From an uncultured Colwellia sp. (lineage in GTDB: Bacteria > Pseudomonadota > Gammaproteobacteria > Enterobacterales > Alteromonadaceae): a stretch of DNA of 64,000 nt. The stretch lies in assembly GCA_913058245.1 (NCBI GenBank), contig CAJXQJ010000010.1, positions 1-64,000 on the forward strand, read 5' to 3'. A program made the position numbers and the translations under genes. This document shows positions 57,121 to 64,000 of this stretch, piece after piece; the first letter of the stretch is position 1; each line of letters begins with the position of its first letter. The notes beneath the pieces were generated by a model. That model was not told the DNA's origin and ran no database searches. It was given only the letters and a program-made list of their open reading frames with translations.

Positions 57121-58845
57121 ATGCGCGTAGCCGTTTCCCAGTTTGCCACTTCATCTAATATTCAAGAAAACTTAGCAATTTGTCTTCGTATGATAGACAG
57201 CGCTGCTGAATGCAAACCTGATTTAATTGTGCTACCTGAATTTTGTAATACGTATTGTTACAGCACTCCCCCAATTGGAGAGAGGTTACAATATGAAAAT
57301 CATAATCAAGTTTGGGATGAAGCAATATCTGAACATGGCTTATTTATTAAAAGTATTGCTGAGCGAGCAAAAAAGCATGAATGTTTTATTACATTGAATG
57401 TAACCGTTAAAGAGGATGAGCAGCAAAGCCCTCAACAAAGTGATATTAACTCTAATATTAGTGTTGTGTCATGTTTGATTTCATCTACAGGCAAGCTTAT
57501 TCAACAAAATAATAAGCGTCTAATAGTAGAAGATAAAAGCATTTTTGTCTCCGATAGTAATGAAGTTGCTCAAGTTACAACTGCGCCTTTTGGACAGTTA
57601 GCTTTGCTGAATAGCAATAATGCTGCTCGTTTCAATGATTCTCGGCAATTAGCTAACGCAGGCGCACAATTATTGTGTCAGTCAACCAGTACATTTTTAC
57701 GTGACAATAGTGAGCTATATGGCGCGGCGCGCTCGCATGAAAATAATTTATTTATTGCCATAGCAAATAAAGTAAGCTCATTTGAAGTGGCAGCAGGTAA
57801 TGATGATGAATTACTAGATAGTTCACGTTTGCGTGAGTATTTAGCAAACGTTTGCCAAAGCCAAATCATTGCCTGTGATGGTACGGTACTAGCGAAAATG
57901 CCTCACAATAAAGAAGGCTTCATCTTTGCTGACATCGATTTATCAATAGCGGGACTAAGCAACAAATTACGCCCTGATAATACTTGTATGATTAGCCAAA
58001 TGCGTCCTGAGCTTTATCAAAAGTTGGAAGGGCAACCCGATTTACCTCTAGTTAAAAAAATCCCTGAAACCGTTAATGTTGCGATATTTGCCACTTATAA
58101 AGCTGATGAATTTGCCATTGAAGATGTTTGCCATTATATCGAAAATAATTTGAGTGACATTATTCAATTACCTGAACTATTTTTTGTTAGTGATAAGTCA
58201 CTTACCCTAGAAGCACAACAAAGATTAAGAATTGAAGGATTATGTGAGCAGCTAGTTGTGCAAGTAAGCGCAATGCTTCGACCATTTCAATATGTTTGTA
58301 CAAGCCTAATTCTTGATGGCGTACATCAGGCGGTTTTGATCAACCAACATGGAATACTTGCTCGCCAACCACAGTTGCATGCTTGTCAAAGGTATCGATG
58401 GACAAAATTGGGTGATGAAATAAATATTGTTGAATTGCCGTTAGAGCAAGGAACAATAAAACTGTCAATGTTGACTGCAGATGATGCAAATATGCCTGAG
58501 CTTGTCGATGTTGTAGGCTCTAAAAACATTCACTTACTCTTAGTACCATTTGATATCCAATCATCGAATGAAGTTGAAAGTAGTTTGCTCGCTCAAGCCG
58601 TTGAACATAAGTTTTGTGTTGTTGCAGCAACACGGGAAAAAAGCTTTAGCAGGAGGACGCTAACAGGTAATAGTAATGACAAAACAGAAAAGTCGACCGG
58701 TTTTATTGCTAGCTTTCCAAAAACGCGGAAATTATCGAGTTTATTAAATTCTAAGAAATTCGATGGTTACCTTGATAAGCCAATAGTGAAACAACAATAC
58801 GGCAAAATTACTAAAGCACTAATTCACCCTGTGTTGGAAAATTGA
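57121..58845 (+). CDS. Double nitrilase-like protein lacking catalytic cysteines
   Basis: A 574-aa protein with two carbon-nitrogen-hydrolase-like halves (about 1-310 and 318-560). The first keeps the Glu (LPEF, E40) and probably the Lys (NNKRL, K132) of the Glu-Lys-Cys triad. The Cys position in FGQLALLNSNNAARF is occupied by Ser165 or a neighbour. The second half has LPELFFV, but its nucleophile region (LSMLTADDANMPE) also has no Cys. It begins 95 nt after the winged-helix-like gene. It is probably a non-catalytic scaffold or binding protein. The family link is from motif reading only. Confidence 0.7.
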   Translation: MRVAVSQFATSSNIQENLAICLRMIDSAAECKPDLIVLPEFCNTYCYSTPPIGERLQYENHNQVWDEAISEHGLFIKSIAERAKKHECFITLNVTVKEDEQQSPQQSDINSNISVVSCLISSTGKLIQQNNKRLIVEDKSIFVSDSNEVAQVTTAPFGQLALLNSNNAARFNDSRQLANAGAQLLCQSTSTFLRDNSELYGAARSHENNLFIAIANKVSSFEVAAGNDDELLDSSRLREYLANVCQSQIIACDGTVLAKMPHNKEGFIFADIDLSIAGLSNKLRPDNTCMISQMRPELYQKLEGQPDLPLVKKIPETVNVAIFATYKADEFAIEDVCHYIENNLSDIIQLPELFFVSDKSLTLEAQQRLRIEGLCEQLVVQVSAMLRPFQYVCTSLILDGVHQAVLINQHGILARQPQLHACQRYRWTKLGDEINIVELPLEQGTIKLSMLTADDANMPELVDVVGSKNIHLLLVPFDIQSSNEVESSLLAQAVEHKFCVVAATREKSFSRRTLTGNSNDKTEKSTGFIASFPKTRKLSSLLNSKKFDGYLDKPIVKQQYGKITKALIHPVLEN

Positions 58846-59009
58846 GTTGATTCGCAGTAAAAATATTAGTTAGATAGAAAAATTAGCACTTTTTTCAGGT
58901 GCTTTACCAATACTGATTTCTGCATTTATTAGTAAGCTTTGTACTAGATCAAAATCATTGCTCGTCAAGTCTGTAAACTTGTTAGCGTGTTAGTTACTAA
59001 GATGATTTT

Positions 59010-59366
59010 ATGCTGTATTTATATCTAGGTTATGTTTTTGCCCAATCCTATGCGGTAATCGAGAAACTCATTGTTTCTAATATTTCGCCACTTGCGATGT
59101 TCTTCTCTATTGTGGTCTTTATTATTTGGTCTACATTTCCAGTTGCAGGGTTTTTGATTGCAAAAGCCTTTAATGCAAACGGTAACTTAAATAATAAAGC
59201 CTTGTTTGGTTGTGGCTTTGCTTTTGGTTTTGTTGAAAATATACTGTTTTATTTCAATATATTGCCATATGGCTGGGAAACTGTAGGTACGTTAATTGTA
59301 TTTATGCTGTCATTTGCTTTAGCGTTTATTCAACTAATGAGACCGAGGCAGTTATTATTGCAATAA
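59010..59366 (+). CDS. Small hydrophobic membrane protein
   Basis: Not recognised. 118 aa with three or four membrane helices (about 2-20, 28-52, 62-82 and 90-108) and few charged residues. It lacks a strong ribosome binding site. It stands alone between the nitrilase-like gene and ubiT (convergent). Confidence 0.5.
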   Translation: MLYLYLGYVFAQSYAVIEKLIVSNISPLAMFFSIVVFIIWSTFPVAGFLIAKAFNANGNLNNKALFGCGFAFGFVENILFYFNILPYGWETVGTLIVFMLSFALAFIQLMRPRQLLLQ

Positions 59367-59474
59367 AGCTAATTGATTTACGTTATAAACTTAACGCTAG
59401 AATAAAGATTTTAAAGGGTGTTTTATTTGAAGTACACCCTATTGAACTTTAAGTGTAAATCAGAGCTATATTGC

Positions 59475-60041
59475 TTAAACAAGTACGCCATGTTTAATTT
59501 CTTGTTGAGTTTGTTCAACGACATCTGCGAGGATATTAATAACTTTATGAACACTACTTGGTAGTTGATCTACATCTATCGCGTCAATAAGGTTTTTCAC
59601 TTCTAAGCCGAGTTCCGTATCCCCTTCAATATGTAACCTTCGTTGAAAGAATAGTGTGTCTGGGTCTTGTTTACGACCTGCAATTAACAATAAGTCATCG
59701 CCACTGGCACTAAAACTAACATCTTCTGAAACTGCTAGTTGTGGCGAAGCCATTATTAACTTGCCGTCTGCAAAGCTAAGCCACCAATGTAGGTCAATAT
59801 CGGTTATTGATATTTTTAGCCATTTACCCGTTAAAAACTCAAAATCACCATCTTCAATCGCTTCTTTAAAAACCGAATGTAATGCTGGTATTAATAAAGA
59901 CTTCTGCAGTGAAAAAGGCACTATTCGTAAGCTAGGCTTGAGTATCTGAGGTACTAAGGTTAGGGCGCGGCGACGAACACTAAAAGGTAATTTTTGCAAG
60001 TTAGCCTGTTTGGCGATTTGATTAATCAAAGTAAATCCCAT
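59475..60041 (-). CDS. ubiT: Anaerobic ubiquinone biosynthesis accessory factor UbiT
   Basis: SCP2-type lipid-binding protein (E. coli YhbT) needed for O2-independent ubiquinone synthesis. 188 aa with an N-terminal amphipathic stretch, FEFLTGKWLKISITDIDLHWWLSFADGKL and VSFSASGDDLLLIAGRKQDPDTLFFQRRLHIEGDTELGLEVKNLID, the characteristic SCP2 end. It diverges from ubiU across about 300 nt, as in E. coli. Confidence 0.92.
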   Translation of the reverse strand: MGFTLINQIAKQANLQKLPFSVRRRALTLVPQILKPSLRIVPFSLQKSLLIPALHSVFKEAIEDGDFEFLTGKWLKISITDIDLHWWLSFADGKLIMASPQLAVSEDVSFSASGDDLLLIAGRKQDPDTLFFQRRLHIEGDTELGLEVKNLIDAIDVDQLPSSVHKVINILADVVEQTQQEIKHGVLV

Positions 60042-60337
60042 ACTTATCAGGTGGCTGTGTTGGTATTGTCACAGCGTTAAATTTATACATTTCAACAATG
60101 TGATTACATTAGCATGCAGAGCAAGGCGCTTTTATGAAGCAGATCAAAGTTGAACCACTTGTCTTGTAAACCTTGTTCAGTAAATCCTGTTAAATACGTA
60201 GTACAAAGGATAGGGATATCTCGAACAGTGAGATTAATTATCTTAAACGCTGATAAAGGAATAGTTATTTTATATCAAATAAACCTTGAATGAAGCTAGG
60301 TACACTGCCTAGCAAAATAATTTCTGGTTAGGGTGAT
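60042..60337. promoter_or_regulatory. ubiT-ubiU divergent promoter region
   Basis: About 296 nt between divergent genes. A weak FNR-like sequence (TTATT-N4-ATCAA, near 60264-60277) lies about 60 nt before ubiU. It matches one half-site well and the other poorly. FNR control would suit anaerobic quinone synthesis but is not established by this sequence. Confidence 0.35.
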
Positions 60338-61333
60338 ATGGAGCTCTTGTGTCCTGCAGGTAATTTACCTGCTTTAAAAACAGCAATTGATAATGGCGCT
60401 GATGCCGTTTACATAGGTATGAAAGATGATACTAATGCGCGTCATTTTGCTGGGCTAAATTTTAATGATGGCAAATTGGCTAAAGGTGCCGATTATGTTC
60501 ATCAACACGGGAAAAAATTGCATGTTGCAATAAATACCTTTGCTCATCCTGATGGTGAAGAACGCTGGCGTAAGGCCGTTGACAATGCAGTTGCCATTGG
60601 TACAGATGCTTTAATTATTGCTGATTTAGGTGTGCTAGATTATGCCGCCACTAAGTATCCTGATGTTGAACGCCATGTTTCGGTACAAGCGTCTACAACT
60701 AACTTAGAAGCAATTAAATTCTTTAAAAATAACTTTGATGTTGAACGTGTTGTATTGCCACGTGTTTTATCTGTGCAGCAAGTTCGTCAACTTGCAAAAA
60801 CAAGCCCGGTGAAGTTGGAAGTTTTTGCATTTGGTAGTTTATGTATTATGTCAGAAGGGCGCTGTTATTTATCTTCCTACATGACAGGTGAGTCACCCAA
60901 TACTGCTGGCGCTTGCTCACCTGCTAAATATGTTCGCTGGCAGGAAACAGAGAAAGGCTTAGAAAGTCGTTTAAATGACGTACTTATTGACCGTTATCAA
61001 AGTGATGAAAATGCCGGTTACCCAACTTTATGTAAAGGGCGTTTTGAAGTTGATAATAATGTCTACCATGCACTTGAAGAGCCGACGAGTTTAAATACCT
61101 TAGAGTTGATTCCTGAACTGGTAAAAATGGGCATTGCTTCAGTAAAAATTGAAGGTCGTCAGCGCAGTCCTGCGTATGTTGAGCAAGTTGCTAAAACCTG
61201 GCGAATGGCATTAGACCGCTTCGCTGAGAACCCTGAGCAATATAATGTTGAGCAGGCTTGGATGAATACTTTAGCCAACCTCTCTGAAGGCAGCCAAACA
61301 ACGCTTGGCGCTTATCACCGTAAATGGCAATAA
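60338..61333 (+). CDS. ubiU: O2-independent ubiquinone hydroxylation protein UbiU
   Basis: Peptidase-U32-family protein that, with UbiV, hydroxylates ubiquinone precursors without oxygen via a [4Fe-4S] cluster. The 331-aa product has cysteines C169, C176, C193 and C232 (SLCIMSEGRC...AGACSP...TLCKGRF) at the same numbers as the E. coli cluster ligands. The start MELLCPAGNLPALKTAIDNGADAVYIG is typical. ubiV follows after 67 nt. Confidence 0.96.
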   Translation: MELLCPAGNLPALKTAIDNGADAVYIGMKDDTNARHFAGLNFNDGKLAKGADYVHQHGKKLHVAINTFAHPDGEERWRKAVDNAVAIGTDALIIADLGVLDYAATKYPDVERHVSVQASTTNLEAIKFFKNNFDVERVVLPRVLSVQQVRQLAKTSPVKLEVFAFGSLCIMSEGRCYLSSYMTGESPNTAGACSPAKYVRWQETEKGLESRLNDVLIDRYQSDENAGYPTLCKGRFEVDNNVYHALEEPTSLNTLELIPELVKMGIASVKIEGRQRSPAYVEQVAKTWRMALDRFAENPEQYNVEQAWMNTLANLSEGSQTTLGAYHRKWQ

Positions 61334-61400
61334 ATTGTTAAATAATCACTATTGGCTAGTACTGATGGTGAATAGTTGAACTGAATAATTGGAAATGAAT

Positions 61401-62282
61401 ATGAAATTTTCTCTTGGTCCTAGTCTGTTTTTTTGGCCAAAAAATGATGTTGAGGCATATTACCAGCAGGCATTAAACAGTAAAGCTGACATTATATACT
61501 TAGGTGAAACAGTTTGCTCTAAGCGTCGTGAGTTACGTGCAAAAGATTGGATTAATCTAGCCAAAGAACTTGCAAAAAATAGTGATAAGCAAATTGTTTT
61601 ATCGACGATGGCATTACTTGAATCACCCGCTGAAATTCAAACTATGCGTCGTTTATGCGGTAATGGTGAGTTACTTATTGAAGCGAACGATTTAAGCGCC
61701 GTGCAAATGATGCACGAGTTGAACTTGCCATTTGTCGCAGGCCCAGCAATTAACTGCTACAACATTGCCACCTTAAAAGTATTACTTAAACAAGGCATGA
61801 GCCGCTGGGTTATGCCAGTAGAGCTTTCAGGTGACTGGTTAAAGACACTCTTACAGCAAGCACAAGATGCAAATATTCGTGACCAATTTGAGTGCGAAGT
61901 ATTTTCATGGGGCTATATGCCATTAGCATATTCTGCACGTTGCTTTACCGCTCGCTCGGAAGATAGACCAAAAGATGACTGTAAGTTTTGCTGCATTAAG
62001 TACCCACAAGGGCGAAAAATGAATAGTCGCGAAGGTGAGCGGGTATTTATTCTAAACGGTATACAAACCATGTCAGGTTATCAGTATAACTTAGTGAACG
62101 AAATACCTGAAATGGCAAATATTGGTGTCGATATCGCTCGCATTAGTGCTGATGATGACAATGCCTTTAACATGCTTGACCGCTTTGGTAACCAGTTAGT
62201 TGACGCGAAAAAGTATCCACTGGATGGTGTAGCAGAGTGCAATGGCTACTGGCACAAAATTGCTGGTATGTCAGTCGCATAA
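61401..62282 (+). CDS. ubiV: O2-independent ubiquinone hydroxylation protein UbiV
   Basis: Partner of UbiU. The ATG at 61401 (MKFSLGPSLFFWPK) is chosen by similarity to the E. coli start and a GGAA at 6-nt spacing; TTG and ATG codons 6 and 12 nt earlier are alternatives. About 293 aa with Fe-S ligands C39, C181, C194 and C198 (and C197) in ETVCSKRRE, YSARCFTAR and DCKFCCIKYP, matching the E. coli pattern to within one residue. Presence of ubiT, ubiU and ubiV implies quinone synthesis under anoxia. Confidence 0.96.
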   Translation: MKFSLGPSLFFWPKNDVEAYYQQALNSKADIIYLGETVCSKRRELRAKDWINLAKELAKNSDKQIVLSTMALLESPAEIQTMRRLCGNGELLIEANDLSAVQMMHELNLPFVAGPAINCYNIATLKVLLKQGMSRWVMPVELSGDWLKTLLQQAQDANIRDQFECEVFSWGYMPLAYSARCFTARSEDRPKDDCKFCCIKYPQGRKMNSREGERVFILNGIQTMSGYQYNLVNEIPEMANIGVDIARISADDDNAFNMLDRFGNQLVDAKKYPLDGVAECNGYWHKIAGMSVA

Positions 62283-62375
62283 TATCGTTGTTCAGCAAAA
62301 AGGCTGGCTGCATTATATAAATGCTAGCAAGCTTTAATTGCTGTTGATTTACAAGAGAGAATAAAGGTTATTTAT

Positions 62376-63518
62376 ATGTATCAGTTAAATGCTGAAGAAT
62401 TTAATACAGAGCTTTTTTTACGCGAATATTGGCAGAAAAAGCCGCTGGTGATTCGCCAAGGTTTTAAGAATTTTCAAGACCCTATCAGCGCTGATGAAAT
62501 AGCCGGTTTAGCTTGTGAAGAAGAAGTAGAGTCACGCTTAGTTTATAAAAATGGTGAACAATGGCAAGCTGAGTTTGGTCCATTTCAGTCATATGAACAT
62601 TTAGGGGATAAAAACTGGTCTTTGGTTGTGCAAGCGCTAGACAATTGGTCAGAAGACGCGGCGAAAATGATTGAACCATTTCGCTTTTTACCTCATTGGC
62701 GTTTAGATGACTTAATGGTGAGTTTTGCAACCCCAGGTGGTGGAGTGGGGCCTCATATTGATTGGTATGATGTTTTTATTTGCCAAGGCTCAGGTAAGCG
62801 CAACTGGCGTGTTGGCGACAAAGGTCAGCACCGTGAATATGCTGCTCATCCTGCTCTTTTACATGTTGATGCATTTGACGCCATTATTGATGTTGAACTA
62901 ATGCCTGGCGATATTTTATATATTCCGCCAGGGTTTCCGCACGACGGTATTACATTAGAAACTAGCTTAAGTTTTTCAGTCGGGTTTCGTACTCATTCGG
63001 CGGTGAGTTTATTAAGTGGCTTTGCGGATCATTTAATTGATAATGAACAAGGTGGGCAACTGATCACCGACCCTGAGCGTCAGTCAACTCAGCACTGTGG
63101 CGCAATTAGCTCGGATGATTTTGCAAAAATTAAACAGCAATTAACCTCACTCACCAGTGATGATGAAATGCTACGTGACTTTATTGGCGCCTTTTACACC
63201 CAAGCAAAGCATGAACTTGACTTGCAAGCTGATGATGAGTTGAGTGCTCATCACGATATTAAACTAGCGATGGCAGAGCATAACTTAATGCGTTTAGGCG
63301 GCGCTAGGGCCTTTTACTTCCCTGAAACCGTTATCAACGGCGTTTGCTATATTGATGGTAAAAAAGTAACTTTTTCTCCAGCTATTGCTGATATTGTCAA
63401 ATTAATGTGTGATCAGGTAGAGATCACACCAGCACAATTAACCCCATGGATGGCTAGTGATGAACTTATTACTTTTCTTGCCGAACAATTGGCGGCAGGT
63501 TACTGGTACTTCTCATAA
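62376..63518 (+). CDS. roxA: Ribosomal protein uL16 3-hydroxylase (JmjC-type)
   Basis: 2-oxoglutarate/Fe(II) oxygenase (YcfD) that hydroxylates an arginine in ribosomal protein L16. The 380-aa product has the iron ligands H127-x-D129 (GPHIDWYDVF) and H189 (PPGFPHDG), the N-terminal FLREYWQKKPLVIRQGF entry and a C-terminal winged-helix-like domain. Length is close to E. coli YcfD (373 aa). Confidence 0.94.
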   Translation: MYQLNAEEFNTELFLREYWQKKPLVIRQGFKNFQDPISADEIAGLACEEEVESRLVYKNGEQWQAEFGPFQSYEHLGDKNWSLVVQALDNWSEDAAKMIEPFRFLPHWRLDDLMVSFATPGGGVGPHIDWYDVFICQGSGKRNWRVGDKGQHREYAAHPALLHVDAFDAIIDVELMPGDILYIPPGFPHDGITLETSLSFSVGFRTHSAVSLLSGFADHLIDNEQGGQLITDPERQSTQHCGAISSDDFAKIKQQLTSLTSDDEMLRDFIGAFYTQAKHELDLQADDELSAHHDIKLAMAEHNLMRLGGARAFYFPETVINGVCYIDGKKVTFSPAIADIVKLMCDQVEITPAQLTPWMASDELITFLAEQLAAGYWYFS

Positions 63519-63572
63519 AGTAAGGTAATGAGTTACTACTGAACTTAGCTGCATTAACCTTGCTAAACGTTT

Positions 63573-63605
63573 AAAAATGGCGATAATAGCGGTCGCCATT
63601 TTTAA
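63573..63605. terminator. Terminator between roxA and rsuA
   Basis: AAAAATGGCGA and TCGCCATTTTT form an 11-bp perfect stem with a 9-nt loop and flanking T/A tracts. Confidence 0.85.
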
Positions 63606-63629
63606 TCTCTCAATAGTGATAACGTCTTT

Positions 63630-64000
63630 ATGCGCCTTGATAAGTTTATTTGTAAAAGCACCGAATTAACCCGTTCAGAAGCTAAAAAAGTGCTGAAAAT
63701 GGGCAAGGTTCAAGTTAATCAAGAAGTAATAAAAGACCCTGCAACACAGGTACATGAAAATAATTCTATTACCATTGAAGGGCAAGAGCTAACAGCCCGT
63801 AGTTCCCGATATATTATTCTGCATAAACCTGTTGATACTATTTGCTCAAACGTTGACGAAATGTACCCGTCGTTATTGCACTTGCTTGATGTTGACCGTA
63901 CATTTGATATGCATATTGCCGGACGCTTAGATGCCGACACAACAGGCTTAGTCTTAATTACCGATGATGGCCGTTGGTCGCATAATATTATTTCTCCAAA
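63630..64000 (+). CDS. rsuA: 16S rRNA pseudouridine(516) synthase, 5' part
   Basis: Starts at ATG 63630 and runs off the window, with about 123 codons visible. It begins MRLDKFICKSTELTRSEAKKVLKMGKVQVN, an S4 RNA-binding domain. The synthase domain follows (YIILHKPVDTICSNVDEMYPSLLHLLD) with the catalytic Asp motif AGRLDADTTGLVLITDDGRWSH. The wording is closer to RsuA than to RluB/E/F. Partial only because the window ends. Confidence 0.9.
   Translation, partial: MRLDKFICKSTELTRSEAKKVLKMGKVQVNQEVIKDPATQVHENNSITIEGQELTARSSRYIILHKPVDTICSNVDEMYPSLLHLLDVDRTFDMHIAGRLDADTTGLVLITDDGRWSHNIISP

Noticed and set aside
60264..60277. FNR box upstream of ubiU
   Set aside because: Only the ATCAA half fits; the other half (TTATT) has two mismatches to TTGAT. 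Kept only as a weak remark in the region entry.

Overview
The window is about 64 kb of chromosomal DNA from a low-GC marine gammaproteobacterium, most likely in the order Alteromonadales (a Colwellia/Thalassotalea-like lineage). The reasons are AT-rich intergenic DNA, an E. coli-like core gene order (ftsB-ispD-ispF-truD-surE-pcm-yqaA-nlpD-rpoS beside mutS and recA), a sodium-pump oxaloacetate decarboxylase operon, an OsmC-YcaO fusion and proteins closest in style to Alteromonadales families. The lineage is inferred from gene content only; no database search was made. There is no prophage, transposase or CRISPR array.

Layout. 1-600: the tail of a tRNA-Arg(ACG) array with decayed tRNA-like spacers. 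1.1-4.3 kb: oadGAB. 4.3-7.8 kb: pdxH, a small acidic protein and tmcA. 7.8-11.3 kb: two unknown small genes diverging across a near-perfect Fur box from an ABC-2 exporter and a DUF454 gene, then DUF4202. 11.5-14.7 kb: pyrG and eno. 15.0-16.8 kb: a small accessory patch (putative PD-(D/E)XK nuclease, DUF5329 and another secreted protein). 16.8-21.5 kb: a nitric-oxide defence locus (small membrane protein, nnrS, hmp) facing norR across a sigma-54 promoter with two NorR-type boxes. 21.6-23.6 kb: uraA-upp. 23.9-35.2 kb: the conserved cell-division, isoprenoid, stress and repair block, with a LexA box at recA. 35.3-36.4 kb: XdhC-like gene. 36.6-51.3 kb: a CrbS/CrbR-type two-component pair, a DcaP-type porin and a LivFGHM-like ABC importer carrying two adenylate-forming ligases and a thioesterase. 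51.5-60 kb: RcsF, a tandem pair of secreted paralogues, DUF3667, OsmC-YcaO, a membrane/winged-helix gene with an abnormal start, and a double nitrilase-like protein lacking its catalytic cysteines. 59.5-64 kb: ubiT, ubiU-ubiV, roxA and the 5' part of rsuA.

How the genes fit together. The most coherent accessory system is the 36-51 kb block. An exact 17-bp sequence lies in front of the response-regulator gene and, inverted, in the gap between the kinase and porin genes. This ties sensing (CrbS/CrbR), outer-membrane entry (DcaP-like), inner-membrane import (Liv-type) and CoA activation (acyl-CoA synthetase, PaaK-like ligase, PaaI-like thioesterase) into one probable carboxylate-uptake regulon whose substrate is unknown. 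The nitric-oxide locus is a second well-defined regulatory unit, and the Fur-box divergon is a third with unknown proteins. UbiTUV, with all iron-sulphur cysteines kept, indicates oxygen-independent ubiquinone synthesis, so the organism probably lives across oxic-anoxic transitions.

Limits. Functions rest on reading the proteins and recalled family features. Several starts were moved downstream to ATG codons with good ribosome binding sites, and this is stated in each entry. Residue numbers were counted by hand and may be off by one or two.
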